From NCBI GenBank assembly GCA_002077045.2, contig KZ111145.1:1500078-1564077 (forward strand): a DNA stretch of 64,000 bases. The letters run 5' to 3'. The stretch is from Rachicladosporium sp. CCFEE 5018 (lineage: Eukaryota > Ascomycota > Dothideomycetes > Cladosporiales > Cladosporiaceae). The translations under genes and the position numbers were made by a program. Position 1 is the first letter of the stretch, and every line of letters starts with the position of its first letter. The notes under the pieces were generated by a model. It was not told the origin of the DNA, did no database searches, and was given only the letters and a program-made list of their open reading frames with translations. Below are positions 30,347-41,171 of the stretch, piece after piece.

Positions 30347-31726
30347 ATGGCATCTCTAGCATCGCTCCCAGAAGAGCTGCAGCTCGCCATACTAAATCAC
30401 CTTGATGCTCCAGCACCATCCTCTTCCAACTTGCACGATGAACCCAGCATAGCTCTCTCGTACAGTCCTGATCAAGCCCTCAAGGCTGTGACATTGACGG
30501 CGAAATCGTGGCGTCGACTCGCTCTACCGCTACTGTTCCGACATGTTCGCTTTCAGGTTTCCTCTAGTACGCTGCCGCTCGATGACCCAGGAGCTGAACA
30601 ATCCTCTGCGTATAGCGGCGCAGCACTTGATGTGCAGTCATTAGGCCATGCACAGTCTAGTAGACATGCTGGTCAGGACTCCATCTCGAGCGATCTCTGC
30701 AAGGCTCCAGACAAATTGCATGGAACGTCAAGATTCGAAGACAGCGTTCAGGACTTGCTGGACTTTCTCGAGAAAAATGCTCTGTCCGAGAGCGTTAACA
30801 GCTTCTTACTATCAATCGAGCGCCAGTACACCTCTGATCGAGCGCGCGAAAGATATTACCGCTGGAATCAACCCAGTCACTCGGGTATCGATGCTACTCT
30901 CTGGAGGCGACTCTTGTCAAAGATTGATCCATGCACCATCAGCATAGTCGCGCCACCCATAAACCTCGCTTACTTGACTTCCTGCTATGTAAATACTTCC
31001 GGTGACTGGGCGTTCACAGACATGGACTATCACGTACTCCAGCTGTCACGACCCGACATAAGCTCACGGATGACCATGGGCGCATCGCAGCCGACGCCGG
31101 AAGCTGCCTCACTCTTCGGCCTCCGCCCCTGGACGCACATTTCGCTGAATGAGGGATCCTTTCTTCGCGCCTACGGTTCCTACGAATTCTTCGAACGAGG
31201 CCCGCCATCTCTGACCACATCAGTTGCGCGAAGTCTGAGCGGCGCAGTCCCCTCACCCTTACTGCCCCACGATGCGTATTTGTCTTTGCCCATCCTCTCC
31301 GAACTCAAGTCTTTCACCTATACTGCCATCTTTCCCTTCGCCAACCACGCCCAATTCGCGTCCATGTTCAAGCAAATCGAAGAGATCACCCTTCAATTTG
31401 CTCCAGATGTCAGTACCGGCATCTTGAGTGACAAGGCTAGGGTCGGGAAAGCAGAGCTAGCGGATTGCTGGCAAGAGCTCTACACGGCTTACTCCGAGTT
31501 GGTGAAAGTCGTCCGTACCACAGAGAGTCCATCACCCTATGAAGTGAATGATACGCAATGGGGAATCGCGAAGCCTGACTTGGCGATCAAGAAGATTACT
31601 GTGCGAGACTTCGCCATCAAGGCCATCCGAGAGGATTTGGAGGAGATCTTTGCGCCGCTCTGCGCGCCTGTGTGGGCCCAGGATGCGCCTGGCGTTTTCA
31701 CAAGGGAGCTACTGAACGGTGTATGA
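30347..31726 (+). CDS. F-box protein, larger type (copy A)
   Basis: 459 aa from the ATG at 30347 (MASLASLPEELQLAILNHLD). The F-box is at residues 4-55 with LPEELQLAILNHLDAPAP and KSWRRLALPLLFRHVRFQV, the common fungal pattern in which a variable Ser-rich insert splits the box. The rest shows alternating hydrophobic segments (CTISIVAPPINLAYLTS, LSELKSFTYTAIFPFANHAQF) that could be degenerate leucine-rich-like strands. It is distinct from the small F-box family here and lacks its C-terminal motif. The open frame upstream of the chosen ATG is not similar to coding sequence. Copy B (49653-51041) is about 92% identical, with a three-residue longer C-terminus. Confidence 0.85.
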   Translation: MASLASLPEELQLAILNHLDAPAPSSSNLHDEPSIALSYSPDQALKAVTLTAKSWRRLALPLLFRHVRFQVSSSTLPLDDPGAEQSSAYSGAALDVQSLGHAQSSRHAGQDSISSDLCKAPDKLHGTSRFEDSVQDLLDFLEKNALSESVNSFLLSIERQYTSDRARERYYRWNQPSHSGIDATLWRRLLSKIDPCTISIVAPPINLAYLTSCYVNTSGDWAFTDMDYHVLQLSRPDISSRMTMGASQPTPEAASLFGLRPWTHISLNEGSFLRAYGSYEFFERGPPSLTTSVARSLSGAVPSPLLPHDAYLSLPILSELKSFTYTAIFPFANHAQFASMFKQIEEITLQFAPDVSTGILSDKARVGKAELADCWQELYTAYSELVKVVRTTESPSPYEVNDTQWGIAKPDLAIKKITVRDFAIKAIREDLEEIFAPLCAPVWAQDAPGVFTRELLNGV

Positions 31727-31904
31727 TCAGTGTAAGACTGTCTTTTCTCTGCATTCATACCTGCTGGAGGCGAAGCTGATGTGCCACGGAGTAGCTCCAG
31801 TGTTAAGGCTATCTCGAGTCGAACTGTGCTATTCGCCAAGTCGACTGACAGTGAGCCCCTACAGCATCACGTAGACCACCAAAGACTCCTCCCTCTTCGG
31901 TCAC

Positions 31905-32222
31905 TCAGGAGCCTACCGAACATGCGCATACCACACACTTCTGGGCGGAATTGCAAATTGCCCCAACAGCCCACTGACCGTTCGCTTTGCAAACCAGCTA
32001 TGCAGTCATGTCAGCCCCTGGCTCTCGAATCATACACGAACCCGCAGAAAGCTCGACATAGAATCTCACAGCATTGTCTCCTTTACCACATGTGCTGTCA
32101 CCTTGCTTGACCCCAAGACAGCCGTCACCGGGAACCTTCCTCGTATCATAGCCCCGGCATGTAGCAAAAGCGCTTGGCAGGAGTGCCGTTATGAGAATCA
32201 GAACAGAAGCTTTGGTCTGCAT
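31905..32222 (-). CDS. Small secreted cysteine-rich protein (copy A)
   Basis: Exons 31905-31997 and 32070-32222 join to 81 aa. Residues 1-20 are a clear signal peptide (KASVLILITALLPSAFA, cleavage before TCRGYD). The mature part of about 61 residues has eight cysteines: CRGYD, DGCLG, STCGKG, LVCKANGQW, AICNSA, KCVVCAC, ending SVGS. The intron (donor GTGAGA, acceptor ATAG) hides the second half from plain ORF searches. Size, secretion and cysteine content fit the loose class of effector-like or antimicrobial-like fungal proteins; no named family is recognised and no activity is claimed. Copy B has the same structure but an in-frame TAG. Confidence 0.75.
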
Positions 32223-33174
32223 CTTGCGGCGTCTGGTTTTGTGAGGGCGAATGTCGCAGTGATGCTGCTGATGTCAAGATACGCCTGCACGGTGGCTACA
32301 TCAGCAGAAGTACAAAAACTTGCAATTGTCGCTCCGGCTTACGTTCACAGGGAAGGAACTATGTTGGCGATGAAGAAATATTTAGGTTCGTCCAGCGGGA
32401 GCTCACCCGTTCGAATGTGACTGCCGGAGTGATGGCTGAAGCGGTGTGCAAGCCGATTGTAGGTACAGCATGTTTAGCGCACTCTTCGCGCATCGCAAAG
32501 GTGCTGCAACCATTGAAGTCGAGTCATAATTCAGAGCAGTCAACCTTACGCTGAGATATGCTTCTCCCTCGCTAGATGGCAGCTTTCAGTGCGTACAATT
32601 TCGGCAATGAACTCTCCGCTGTCGTGCTGCTGCTTCAGCGCGTAAATTGCCCCGAATGCGACCCTCACGAGCGATATTGCGTGCAACAGGTATGAAGTAC
32701 GTACTGCAGCAGAGCGAGCTATGGATGCATGGGATCGTCTTAGGAGCTCTGTGCATAAAGGTGGGGGAAGTATCGAGAATGCTCAAGCGGTAGGCGATCG
32801 CTTACGGCAATGTTGACTCCTACCTGTACTTTACGTCGCGGAGGTCGAATGATGGGATGATCTGGGAGCCTTAAATGTGCGCAATGTAGTTGTGTACATC
32901 TATCTGCATGTCTATCTGGCATCCATCAAATCCTCAAATCCCCCAATCTCGCATCCAGCGAGATCGCAAAATGAATGTACTGCACGCAAGCGTGCAAAGA
33001 AGTGAATGTAACTATGTGCAAAGAAGCGAATACTTTTCATGGATCATGTTCGTTCGGAAGCGCGCATATCGAACTAGCCGACAGCCACTAGCTCCAGTAT
33101 CGAAGCCATATAATTCGTAAGATCATGGATCATCGAGACCACGATACCCGAGCAAGCTCAAGGGCGATTGACGC
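32223..33174. other. Intergenic, about 950 bases
   Basis: No supported gene. It contains a short direct repeat near 32994-33035 (GTGCAAAGAAG followed by YGAAT, twice), also present in copy B near 52308-52350. Otherwise nothing recognised. Confidence 0.5.
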
Positions 33175-33898
33175 TTACTGCAAAGCAGTGATGAGGTTTC
33201 CAGTAGCGTACTGGATGTTGACGACCGGGTCGGTGGTCAGCGCGGTTTGGATGCCGAGCTGATGCGGGCAGACTGGCAGGCTGACGCCATACTGCTCAAT
33301 GCTGCAGGTCTCGTCCATTCCGTACGTGCAGGCGTTGGGGTTGGCGATGTTGTAGATCGCGTAGTTATTGGCGAACCAGGAATCGGAAAGGCAGGCGCTG
33401 ATAGTGTTCATCGAGTTCGTGGCGCTGAGCGCGAGTTTACCGTCCTTTTCGTGGAGAAGGTCCGCGCAGTTGCTCATGTCGACATACTCGAAGTCAGCAG
33501 CGATGCCGCCGCCCATGGTAGGGTCGGTGTGGGCTGGATTGCCAGTATTGAAGTAATTCCAAGCCGAGTAAGAGATGTCGTACGCGCCTCCAGACTGGTC
33601 GACGTGGAGAAGATGCAGGGAGCGACCGTTGGCCGTGACCTTGGCGCACTTGCCGCAGCCGGGCGAAAGCGGCCAGTAGGCGATGCGGTTGGTGTTGACC
33701 TTGCATCCAAGTACACCGATGGATGAGCCGTAGGTGTCATGGGGCGTGACAGAAATGCCACTGCGCTTGGTAATCTGCTCTTCATTAGCGCATCGTTACA
33801 CATCGTCGTAGATCAATGCCACTCACGGTCTCAGCTGGGATAACAGCGGCGCTAACAGTTGCGGCGAAGCCAATGAGTGCGGTGATGAAGAACTGCAT
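33175..33898 (-). CDS. Secreted protein, possibly barwin/DPBB-like (copy A)
   Basis: Exons 33175-33774 and 33827-33898 give 223 aa. The first exon is exactly a signal peptide (MQFFITALIGFAATVSA) plus a few residues; ITKRSG after the junction could be a Kex2 site (KR). The mature protein has GVLGCKVNTNRIAYWP, SPGCGKCAKVTANGRSLHLL, HVDQSGGAYDISYSAWNYF, TMGGGIAADFEYVDMSNC, ACTYGMDETCSIEQYGV and LPVCPHQLG. The D-Q-S-G-G-A-Y-D-I-S pattern and Cys pairs suggest a small double-psi beta-barrel or similar extracellular fold, which is inference. It is common-looking in plant-associated and saprobic ascomycetes, but I cannot name it. Copy B is about 98% identical, so it is conserved. Confidence 0.82.
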
Positions 33899-35439
33899 GA
33901 TTGCTGATTGAAGGAGTGGATTGGGTTCGTGCTTTCTGTCTTGAACTCAAGGAACGACGGGGACAATGCTATATGCAAATGAGTGCAATTGATGTGAGTG
34001 AATGAGTGTGGATGCCGAAGAGTGGCTGGTAGAGTCCGAGACAGTATGAGAAAACGATGAAGGAAAGAAAGCGGACTTGATCGATGAAAATTATTTAGCA
34101 AAGAGCGAAAGTGGAGCGGATGGACTTTGATGTCTCACATGGCGCTGACGCAACCTTGCCTGCAAACTTCACTGCGTGCGTTGAGACTGCCGCATGGTAA
34201 AGTGAGGGATCGCATGGCGCGAGCCAGCCCGTGCAGTGCTCATTGGCGGTGGCGTGGTAAGGAAGTGCCTCGGTGGAGCACCAAAGTGGACAAAGAGCCG
34301 CGCTGGCAAAGAGGGTGGAGGACCCCAAGGCGACAAAAGTCTGCTTTCCCACAGTCCCACAATGCATTATGAGGGGGAGTGTGAGTGGTTGAGACAGGGT
34401 GTGGAGATGTAAAGTCCTGACGTCTGGACCGGGTTGCGAGCGTTGCGATCCCTCGGAGCGAAAGGCGGGCCGCTGTGAGTGGCCAGGAACGCGGCTGATG
34501 TGCTCCAGTTCCTGCAGTGTCCTGCATGACGGACGACATAGTGCGGGTAGCAAGGGTTTCAGAAAATTGTGTTCCTGATAATCCTGACGTTGGCAGCGGC
34601 TTCGCTTGGCCCTACCCGCTGCGCCGCGTGGCAGGGACGGTTGGTCCAGACTACCGGCGGAGCTCGCGATCTGGTCGACAACCAGGATTCAGCGCAACGA
34701 TGCTTTTGCGGCACTTCATTGACTTGTAGCAGTGGTCGTGCTCTCACAATGCTTCTGACAAATGTCGAGTTGTCGGTGCTGCTGCGCTTTGCGTGGCGAG
34801 AGCTACAGCATAATTGAGGTTCGCGTTGCAGGTGCGTGGACACCCAGAGCCGGCGATGTGGTGGCTGGACACTATCGTCTCGAGTGCGAAAGTGCCATGC
34901 CGTGCTCGAATTGTAAAGGATGCATGATTGAGCGAAATCTTGAATGCAACTGTCCTCGCCCACTTGTCGGATCTTGCCCGACTCGTGCCTTCTGTTCTTC
35001 GCTGGACGCCAAGCCGCTCATGCCTGAGGCGATCACGCTCAACGTCGGCGCCCGGGAACCCGATGCACCCGAGCAGGCCGAGATGTTCGCAACCCACATC
35101 CGGCAAAACGCGCGAGCTCCAGCATGCAGTTCGAAGTGGTTTCCCAATGCTGCTCGTGTTTTGGCAGTAGCAGACTGGCGCATAGCTCGCGCCATTGACG
35201 TTACTAGGTGAAGACAGTTGGCAAGGCCTGCCTCCGAATGGTAAATGATCCTTCCGGGTCTTCCGAATCCCCGACCTTGTCCCCTCAGCCTCATGTTGAT
35301 GTCCGGAAACAGTATATGGTGTTGCTGTGCCACTGAAGGGCATTGTGCTCTCACAAATAGCTACTTGTGACTGTTCTTTCGTCTTCCTCTCACGTTCTCC
35401 AGGTTTCTCCAAGCTAGTTCACCCATTGCTCCCTCCGAC
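33899..35439. other. Large intergenic region (about 1.5 kb)
   Basis: It lies between the divergent starts of the secreted protein (minus) and the flavoprotein (plus), so it is regulatory by position. Several ORFs of 80-220 codons exist on both strands, but they overlap one another, and copy B breaks most of them. The DNA is nevertheless well conserved between the two copies, as in coding regions. Confidence 0.5.
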
Positions 35440-36415
35440 ATGGCTACCATCTTCGCCCGTCGCCCGCTGGTAACAGCGTCTTCCACAGCTGTTGCAGTCA
35501 GCACAATTCTCTATCTCACCCGACCTAAGCCTCTACTTGCGGACTCAGCATACCGAGAAACGACCAAGACGCTCTCGTTTCCCAAGTCTATGCTCTTCGC
35601 GCAATCCCTCACAGTAGTGAAGTCCGAGCAGATCAATCACGACACGAAGAAGATCGCGTTCTCGTTGCCTGGCGGAGCGAACGAATCGGGCGGAGTGCCT
35701 TCATCTTGTATGCATAGCCGTGAGCTTGCGACTTGAAGGTTGTTGACTAACAGATCCAGCTGCCATTCTGACCCAACACACGCCGCAAAACGCTTGGTTC
35801 CCAGTACTCCGGCCCTACACGCCTATATCTTCCCCAGATGACCTCGGAACACTCCAGCTTCTCGTCAAGAAGTACCCGTCCGGGCGCGCTTCAGGTCACC
35901 TCCATTCGCTGAACCCAGGCGACAAGCTCACAGTCCGCGGACCGCTACCTGGCTACACTTACAAGCCTTCCTGGACGCAGGACCGCAGCGTGATTCTCAT
36001 AGCAGGTGGTGCGGGTATCACGCCCATCTACGGCCTGGCACGAGCGATACTGACCGAGCATGCTGGTGACCGGACGAAAGTGCAGTTACTGTGGGGCGTG
36101 AACGGGAGTCGAGATATCGTGCTCAAGGATGAGCTTGAGGATCTCGAACGGCGATTCCCGGAGAGGCTGAGGGTCGTGTATGCTGTGAGTGGTGATGGCG
36201 TGGGTGAGAGTGGGAAGTACAGGAAAGGGTACGTGAACGACGGCTTACTGAGCGATGCTGTGGGCGCGTGCAGGAGTCAAGGCGCGAGCTGGGGCGATGA
36301 GAAGGGCACGAAAGTGTTCTTGAGTGGGCCGCCGAAGATGGAGGACGCGATGACGGGGAAGGGAGGGGTGTTGGAGAAGTTGGGAGTAACGAAGAAGGAG
36401 ATACATCGATTCTAG
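35440..36415 (+). CDS. NADH-cytochrome b5 reductase-like flavoprotein (copy A)
   Basis: FAD-dependent NAD(P)H oxidoreductase. Exons 35440-35707 and 35760-36415 give 307 aa. The N-terminus (MATIFARRPLVTASSTAVAV, then STILYLTR) looks like a mitochondrial targeting and membrane-anchor segment, similar to Mcr1. The FAD motif RPYTPIS lies near residue 112, the flavin/phosphate segment SGHLHSLNPGDKL near 140, the pyridine-nucleotide motif ILIAGGAGITPIYGLARAIL near 188, and the C-terminal KVFLSGPPKMEDAMTGKGG near 285. It passes electrons from NADH to cytochrome b5 or a related carrier, in sterol or fatty-acid chemistry or quinone reduction; the exact partner cannot be told. Copy B is about 95% identical. 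Confidence 0.92.
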
Positions 36416-36556
36416 AACGCTGAGAGCTGTACGTGACTCCACTATCATAAGATAAAGTCGGAAAGACGAAGCAGGAGGAACGCTGAGATCATGTACTAAA
36501 AGCATCGTGCTGCCGTGAAGTGTCTTGTCTTTCTCATATCCCTGACCCTGCCAAGC

Positions 36557-37777
36557 TCAAGAGGTCCCATCATAGTAAGCATTCACGCAGCCGTTAGACG
36601 CAGTGTAACGGTTGATGCTCTGGTCCAGAGCGAATTGGCTTGTGTCGCTGCATTGCTGGGCGTCATTGTACAGAAGACTGCAGAAACTTGTCGAGATGAA
36701 GGCCGAGTATTCGCAGCCAGGCTGTTGAGCACACAATACGCAGCAGTCGTACGCTGTAGCTGCGCCCTCGACATAGTGGTCAGATGCGGCACCGGGGCCA
36801 TGCCACCCATTTGTGCCGATGAAGTTATCGTTGCTGCACTGGGCGTAATAGGTTGCTTGGGGCGCCTGCACGGTGTTCGTGGTGGTGCTGGTCGTCGTAA
36901 CAGTGGTGACTGGAGTTGTGGTTGATACAATCGTGATCGTGGCTCCAGTAGTGATCGTACTTGCGGCATCCGTTGGTAAGACGACCGAAGTCATGATGAC
37001 CGTGGTCGTTGACAGTACTACGGAAGTGCTAGCCGTAGCCGTGAGAGTTGTGGTAGACTTTGCCGTTGCAGTGACAGTCTTCGGAATGATCACGGTCACG
37101 AGTATCAAACATGCAACCTTCTTCGGATATTGCGGCTTCGGATCTCTGCAGCTAGACTTGCCCTGTGCTGCTCGAAGAGCGTTCGCGCGCGCGATGAGAC
37201 TACCGCCCGGCGGGGAGATGGCTTCGATCGCATCACGCCGCTTCAATGGTGGATTCTTGCCAACGCTGGTCTGTATGGGGACGAAACCGGCGGGTGCGGG
37301 TACAGTCGAAGTCGAAGTCACCGTGGAATCTGTGCTGCTTGCGACAACGACAGACACCGTAACAGTTGGAGCTTCTGTCACCTGTGTGGTGATGACAGTA
37401 CTGGTGTAGGTGAAGGTATCCTATAGGGTGTCAGCTCCAGTCTGTGAGAGAAGGCAGAGCTGGACAAGGCCAGTGTGTTGACGTACTGTGATCTGAGAAG
37501 CGGTCGTAGTGACAGTGGTGACGGAGACAACAGTACTGCTGGAAGTGACGGGAGGTGGCGTCTCAATGGATGTCGGCGTTGAGGTCGTATATCTGGTAGC
37601 CGTCTTGGTGTACGTGATCGCAACGGAGGATGTCTTCACCGGACTCGTTGACTTCGAACTCAAGTAGGTCGTGCAATATGATTTGGTGATAGTGCTTGCA
37701 GTGGCCGAGGTGACACCTGCTAAGGCAGTGGCCGCTAGCGCGGCGAGCACTGCGAGGATGTACCGGAAGGAGAGCAT
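36557..37777 (-). CDS. Secreted Thr/Ser-rich mucin-like protein with C-terminal cysteine-rich domain (copy A)
   Basis: Exons 36557-37420 and 37487-37777 give 384 aa starting MLSFRYILAVLAALAATALA (signal peptide). Much of the protein is Thr/Ser/Val-rich and probably O-glycosylated (TTVIMTSVVLPTDAASTITT, TTTPVTTVTTTSTTTNTV). A short middle segment LKRRDAIEAISPPGGSLIAR holds a KRR dibasic site. The last 90 residues are a Cys domain: YYAQCSNDNFIGTNGWHGPG, DCCVLCAQQPGCEYSAF, FCSLLYNDAQQCSD, resembling PAN/apple-type or WSC-like fungal carbohydrate-binding modules. Probably a cell-wall or extracellular protein. No GPI-anchor signal is seen at the C-terminus. Copy B is about 65% identical with indels in the repeats, the most diverged of the non-F-box genes. 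Confidence 0.83.
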
Positions 37778-37843
37778 ACTTGTAGTGAAGATGTGAGCCA
37801 AATAGATGGAGCTTTGAGTTTTTCTAGCTGAAGATGGCAGATC

Positions 37844-38518
37844 TTATACTTTCGTCGTAGCCCTCCATGCCTCGACGACTCCATTCGCGAGAGTGCTAAA
37901 GACCGCATTGCGTTTGTCCAGACTCGACAGTGGCTGGCTCGAGATGAGCTGTTCGAGCCAGCGCTCTATATGGCATGACCTGACTGCGCGACACAGAGCC
38001 TCGCCGACCCAAGCCACATCGCGCTGCCCATACCAGCGTGTGAGAGATTCCTGGCCTGCGTTTGGCCGGCCGGGCTGCGGTCGTCGGATGATCGTTGGCT
38101 GACACTTGGACAAGAGGCTCATTAGCTCGGACTTACCGTGACGAGCAGCATCAAGTGAAGTAAACGCGGGTCCGCAGCCGACAAGTAATCTCTGGCGCAG
38201 CTGAAGGGAAGGTCTCGAGCCCGAGCGGTCGCAGCATATGTGGTAGGCTGTACTCCACACCGAAGGCGGTGGCCAGACAAGCGTGAGAAAGGAATACTGG
38301 CTTTCGGGACGAGACACATCCGGGTCGTACTGCAGCCAACAGGGGATGCCGACATCGACTATACCCCAGCAAGTCATAATCGGAGACATAGACATGCGTC
38401 CATAGTCTCGCCCGTTTAGTGATTTCCACCTCAGATGCCCTGGAATTGGATGACATTGCGGAGTTGCCGCAGACCTTCGACACACAAATCCACCATATGA
38501 TCGCTGTAGTGAGCTCAT
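37844..38518 (-). CDS. Hypothetical protein, possibly ankyrin-like (copy A)
   Basis: 224-aa ORF starting at the ATG at 38518 (MSSLQRSYGGFVCRR). No family is recognised with confidence. The segment PAFTSLDAARHGKSELMSLL near residue 118 has the T-x-L-x-x-A-x-x-G spacing of an ankyrin repeat, and neighbours could be degenerate repeats. The C-terminus is WRATTKV. A perfect GTAAGT occurs inside but splicing there would destroy the ankyrin-like segment. Copy B has the same sequence with a TAA in this frame and a 1-base length difference upstream, so the gene is intact in copy A only, or this is a relic in both. Confidence 0.5.
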   Translation of the reverse strand: MSSLQRSYGGFVCRRSAATPQCHPIPGHLRWKSLNGRDYGRMSMSPIMTCWGIVDVGIPCWLQYDPDVSRPESQYSFLTLVWPPPSVWSTAYHICCDRSGSRPSLQLRQRLLVGCGPAFTSLDAARHGKSELMSLLSKCQPTIIRRPQPGRPNAGQESLTRWYGQRDVAWVGEALCRAVRSCHIERWLEQLISSQPLSSLDKRNAVFSTLANGVVEAWRATTKV

Positions 38519-39380
38519 ATGCTCGACATAGTATCCCTGTAGTATATCAAGTTAGTTGTCGACAGCCCTACAGCCAGCCTCGCCCAAGCTCGGACAGCTG
38601 TTGATCATCGGGCTACTATGTGGCCGAAGTTGACAGGCTGTGACCCAATCCAGCCGTATTCAGGGTGTGTGATTGTCTGGTAGCGAGGCTGATCTGCAGC
38701 AATGCATGAGCTTGTCAGCTCCGCCATGTCTCGTCGACAAGGAAGCAAGAGCGTCCAGACATCTCTCGAACGTTACGCGACTTGATGGTTCTGAAGAGAC
38801 GAGTGGACATGCTACCGTCTCAAGTAGGTCCAGAGCCAATATCGACGAAGGTGATGGGTCTGAGACGGACGAGGGTGGAAGTGAGGTTGCGCGTCTGGAA
38901 GATCAAGCCTGCGGCAATGCCCGCACCTCACTGGGAAGAGAGCTGTTCTGGAAAGCGATGACATTTGCATTGAGCATTCTTTCGATCATAAAGTACACGG
39001 AGTTTGATCCTGGTACAGTCCCAAAATCTGTGATAAAGGCGACGTGCTATGGGGCCCTGCTAAGGTGGGCTGCAATGACATGCCTCAGGCACGAACCATT
39101 TTATTAATGTGTAGAGCACTTGACACAGTGCCGCGCACTGAGGCGCTCGACATACCGGGTCGTACAAGCTCAGCCAGCCGTAGTCGGGCTGTACCATCAT
39201 ACGAGCCTGTTGTACTTGCGCGTATGATCATTGGACCCGTAGTCCGGCTGTAATTGTTCCAGCGAACCCCGTTGCCTCCTCCAAACGGGAGCGCGATGCT
39301 GGCCACGCAGCCTGTGACTGGCTTACCTCATCGGCAAGGTCGCAGGTGCCTCCATCGAATAATTCACAGGATCGATGAGA
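38519..39380. other. Intergenic region without recognised gene
   Basis: About 860 bases. Short ORFs (for example 38673-39107, plus) are not maintained in copy B and show no domain-like sequence. The last bases from 39365 are identical to copy B. Confidence 0.5.
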
Positions 39381-39731
39381 TCAGCGCCCACCAGTAGGCT
39401 GACCCATCCTTTCCTGCAACACCCTCTCTTTCAGCAGATCACCTCCAGTCATGTGCACCTGCTCCATGACAGGCTCTTGCTCCTTCTCCGCTTCATCGTC
39501 TCCCTCGGCCTCATCCTCCGGCTCAGCGGCCGGCCACCCAGCCAGTCGACGCAACACTGCATTCTCCTCTCTCAGCGCGCCGACCTTCTTCCGCCACGGC
39601 CCGGCTCCTTCCTCTTCTCTTGACTTCACCACCTTCCTCATCTCTTCATTCAGTCTGCCTAGACCCGCTTGCCAGTCAGAGTGGACTCGCTGTGCAGTAA
39701 GTGTTTCGTCGCGAGCTTGTGCGAGGAGCTC
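39381..39731 (-). CDS. Coiled-coil protein, 3' end only, cut by gap (copy A)
   Basis: Partial gene, C-terminal part of the protein encoded in full at 58664-59616. The readable part covers the charged region ALREENAVLRRLAGWPAAEP and the C-terminus GDLLKERVLQERMGQPTGGR. It stops at the N run. The sequence up to the gap is identical to copy B; the missing 5' part is present only in the copy B context. This is expected if the gap is a scaffold join and not a true junction. Confidence 0.85.
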   Translation of the reverse strand, partial: ELLAQARDETLTAQRVHSDWQAGLGRLNEEMRKVVKSREEEGAGPWRKKVGALREENAVLRRLAGWPAAEPEDEAEGDDEAEKEQEPVMEQVHMTGGDLLKERVLQERMGQPTGGR

Positions 39732-39831
39732 NNNNNNNNNNNNNNNNNNNNNNNNNNNNNNNNNNNNNNNNNNNNNNNNNNNNNNNNNNNNNNNNNNNNN
39801 NNNNNNNNNNNNNNNNNNNNNNNNNNNNNNN
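39732..39831. other. Assembly gap, 100 N
   Basis: Second run of exactly 100 N. The left edge ends inside the coiled-coil gene (GAGCTC). The right edge restarts inside the GT62 gene at the same base as the first gap. The two flanking genes are unrelated, so no protein can be read across. Confidence 0.99.
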
Positions 39832-40579
39832 CCACCGCGCAATCCGAGTCCGAACGCCACGCCCTCTCCCACCAGAAAGTCCGCCGCGCAGCCATGTCCC
39901 GCGCTCGCAACTCCCTCCTCTTCACGACCCTCGGCCCAACAACCTCCTGGGTCCTCTGGCTAGACGCCGACGTGATTGAAACGCCTCCTTCACTCATCCA
40001 GGATTTGGCGTCACACGACAAGCCCATCATAGTGCCCAACTGCATGCAGCGGTACTGGAACAAGGATAAGGGTGCTGAGGATGTGCGGCCGTATGATTTC
40101 AACAGCTGGCAGGATAGTCCCACGGCTCTTGGGCTAGCGGAGAAGATGGGGCCGGATGAGATTTTGCTAGAGGGGTATGCGGAGATGGCTACGTATCGGA
40201 GTTTGATGGCTTATATGGGAGGTATGTTGCATTGGATCAGCGTTGATAAGTGGGGACAACTGGCTAATCGAGTGACGCTACAGAGCCTACAGGTGATGCG
40301 AAGAAGATCGTCGATCTGGATGGTGTTGGTGGGACGGCACTCCTCGTCAAGGCGGAGGTACATCGCGATGGAGCGATGTTTCCGCCTTTCCCATTCTATC
40401 ACTTGATTGAGACGGAAGGCTTCGCGAAGATGGCTCGGAGATTGGGGTGGAAGAGTTTTGGCTTGCCGAACTTTTATGTGAGTGCTGAGCCGGCGCGATG
40501 AGACGATGACTGCTCCATACCTGAAGATGGACAGTGGTGCTGAATTGGTTTCCGACAGGTGTATCATTACAATGAGTAG
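39832..40579 (+). CDS. GT62 mannosyltransferase, 3' part (copy B)
   Basis: Exons 39832-40221, 40293-40477 and 40559-40579, same structure as copy A, missing the 5' third (signal anchor and stem). The DxD motif WVLWLDADVIETPPSLIQD and the ending VYHYNE are present. The first 480 bases (39832-40311) match copy A exactly; differences start in the second exon and are nearly all silent. No start codon or promoter is available here, so in a real tandem arrangement this would be a dead fragment. As the second haplotype it would share the upstream exon at 19981. Confidence 0.9.
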
Positions 40580-41171
40580 TGTCACGGCGACGCTCGCGAG
40601 CAAGATGTATGAGCTACGGAATCGGAGCAAGGCGTTTGGGAGGCACGGCTAGCCGTGCCGGTGGAAGGCCAGCGCGGGACATGAGTGTGGCCGGCACATA
40701 AAGTATAGAGTGCTATCTGTTGCATTGCATAGCGTATGGCAGGACTGACAAACCTGACTCACTCCGCGGAGCGATCCATTTCTCCTGCTATGTAGAGCAT
40801 GTCAAGGGCGTAAGTATGCAGCTGCACGATGGGGGATGCTGACTACACGCAGTGTGTCCTTAGCAGGCTAAGCAATGCATTGCCACGACTCGAGAGACTG
40901 CGAACTCTGAGTGATCTCATGTAAGCGGGCGTCGCGCCTAATGCTCACCTCTGAGGTCAGTCTCAGTATACACGTGAGAGACTCCGAGCTGCCACAACTA
41001 GCTCAGGCGTCCTAACTTGGCCTTACATCACTCGGTCTATATATCTAGCACGGCCATTCTGCTAGCCAGACAGGACTACCGCCCACCTCTTGGTTTCTTC
41101 AACAGACCCTGCACAAGCTGCACACCTATCTAAACTACCAGCCCTCTTCCCGCGCACCACACCACCCAGCT
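40580..41171. other. Intergenic, copy B counterpart of 21175-21766
   Basis: It contains the 43-base intron-like core of element a at 40810-40852 and the TATATAT box near 41038. Very close to copy A. Confidence 0.55.

Larger units (their letters stand above)
20428..39731 (+). repeat. Duplicated block, copy A (about 19.3 kb)
   Basis: Collinear with 39832-59014 (copy B) over its whole length, same orientation and gene order. The first 480 bases (20428-20907) and last 367 bases (39365-39731) appear identical to copy B by eye, and both edges stop exactly at N runs. Inside, single-base changes and small indels are frequent. Best read as one haplotype of a heterozygous or hybrid locus rather than a genomic tandem duplication. 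Confidence 0.95.

Noticed and set aside
34762..35211. 149-codon plus-strand ORF and the overlapping minus-strand ORFs at 34744-35412 and 34872-35354
   Set aside because: Three mutually overlapping frames, no domain-like sequence, and copy B interrupts them with stops. DNA similarity alone explains them.
38100..38160. GTAAGT splice donor inside the ankyrin-like ORF (both copies)
   Set aside because: Splicing there would remove the T-x-L-x-x-A-x-x-G segment; no matching acceptor gives a better reading. Recorded only as an uncertainty.
39381..40406. ORFs that run through the N runs (for example joining coiled-coil sequence to GT62)
   Set aside because: They exist only because 100 N keeps a frame open by chance; the two sides are unrelated genes.
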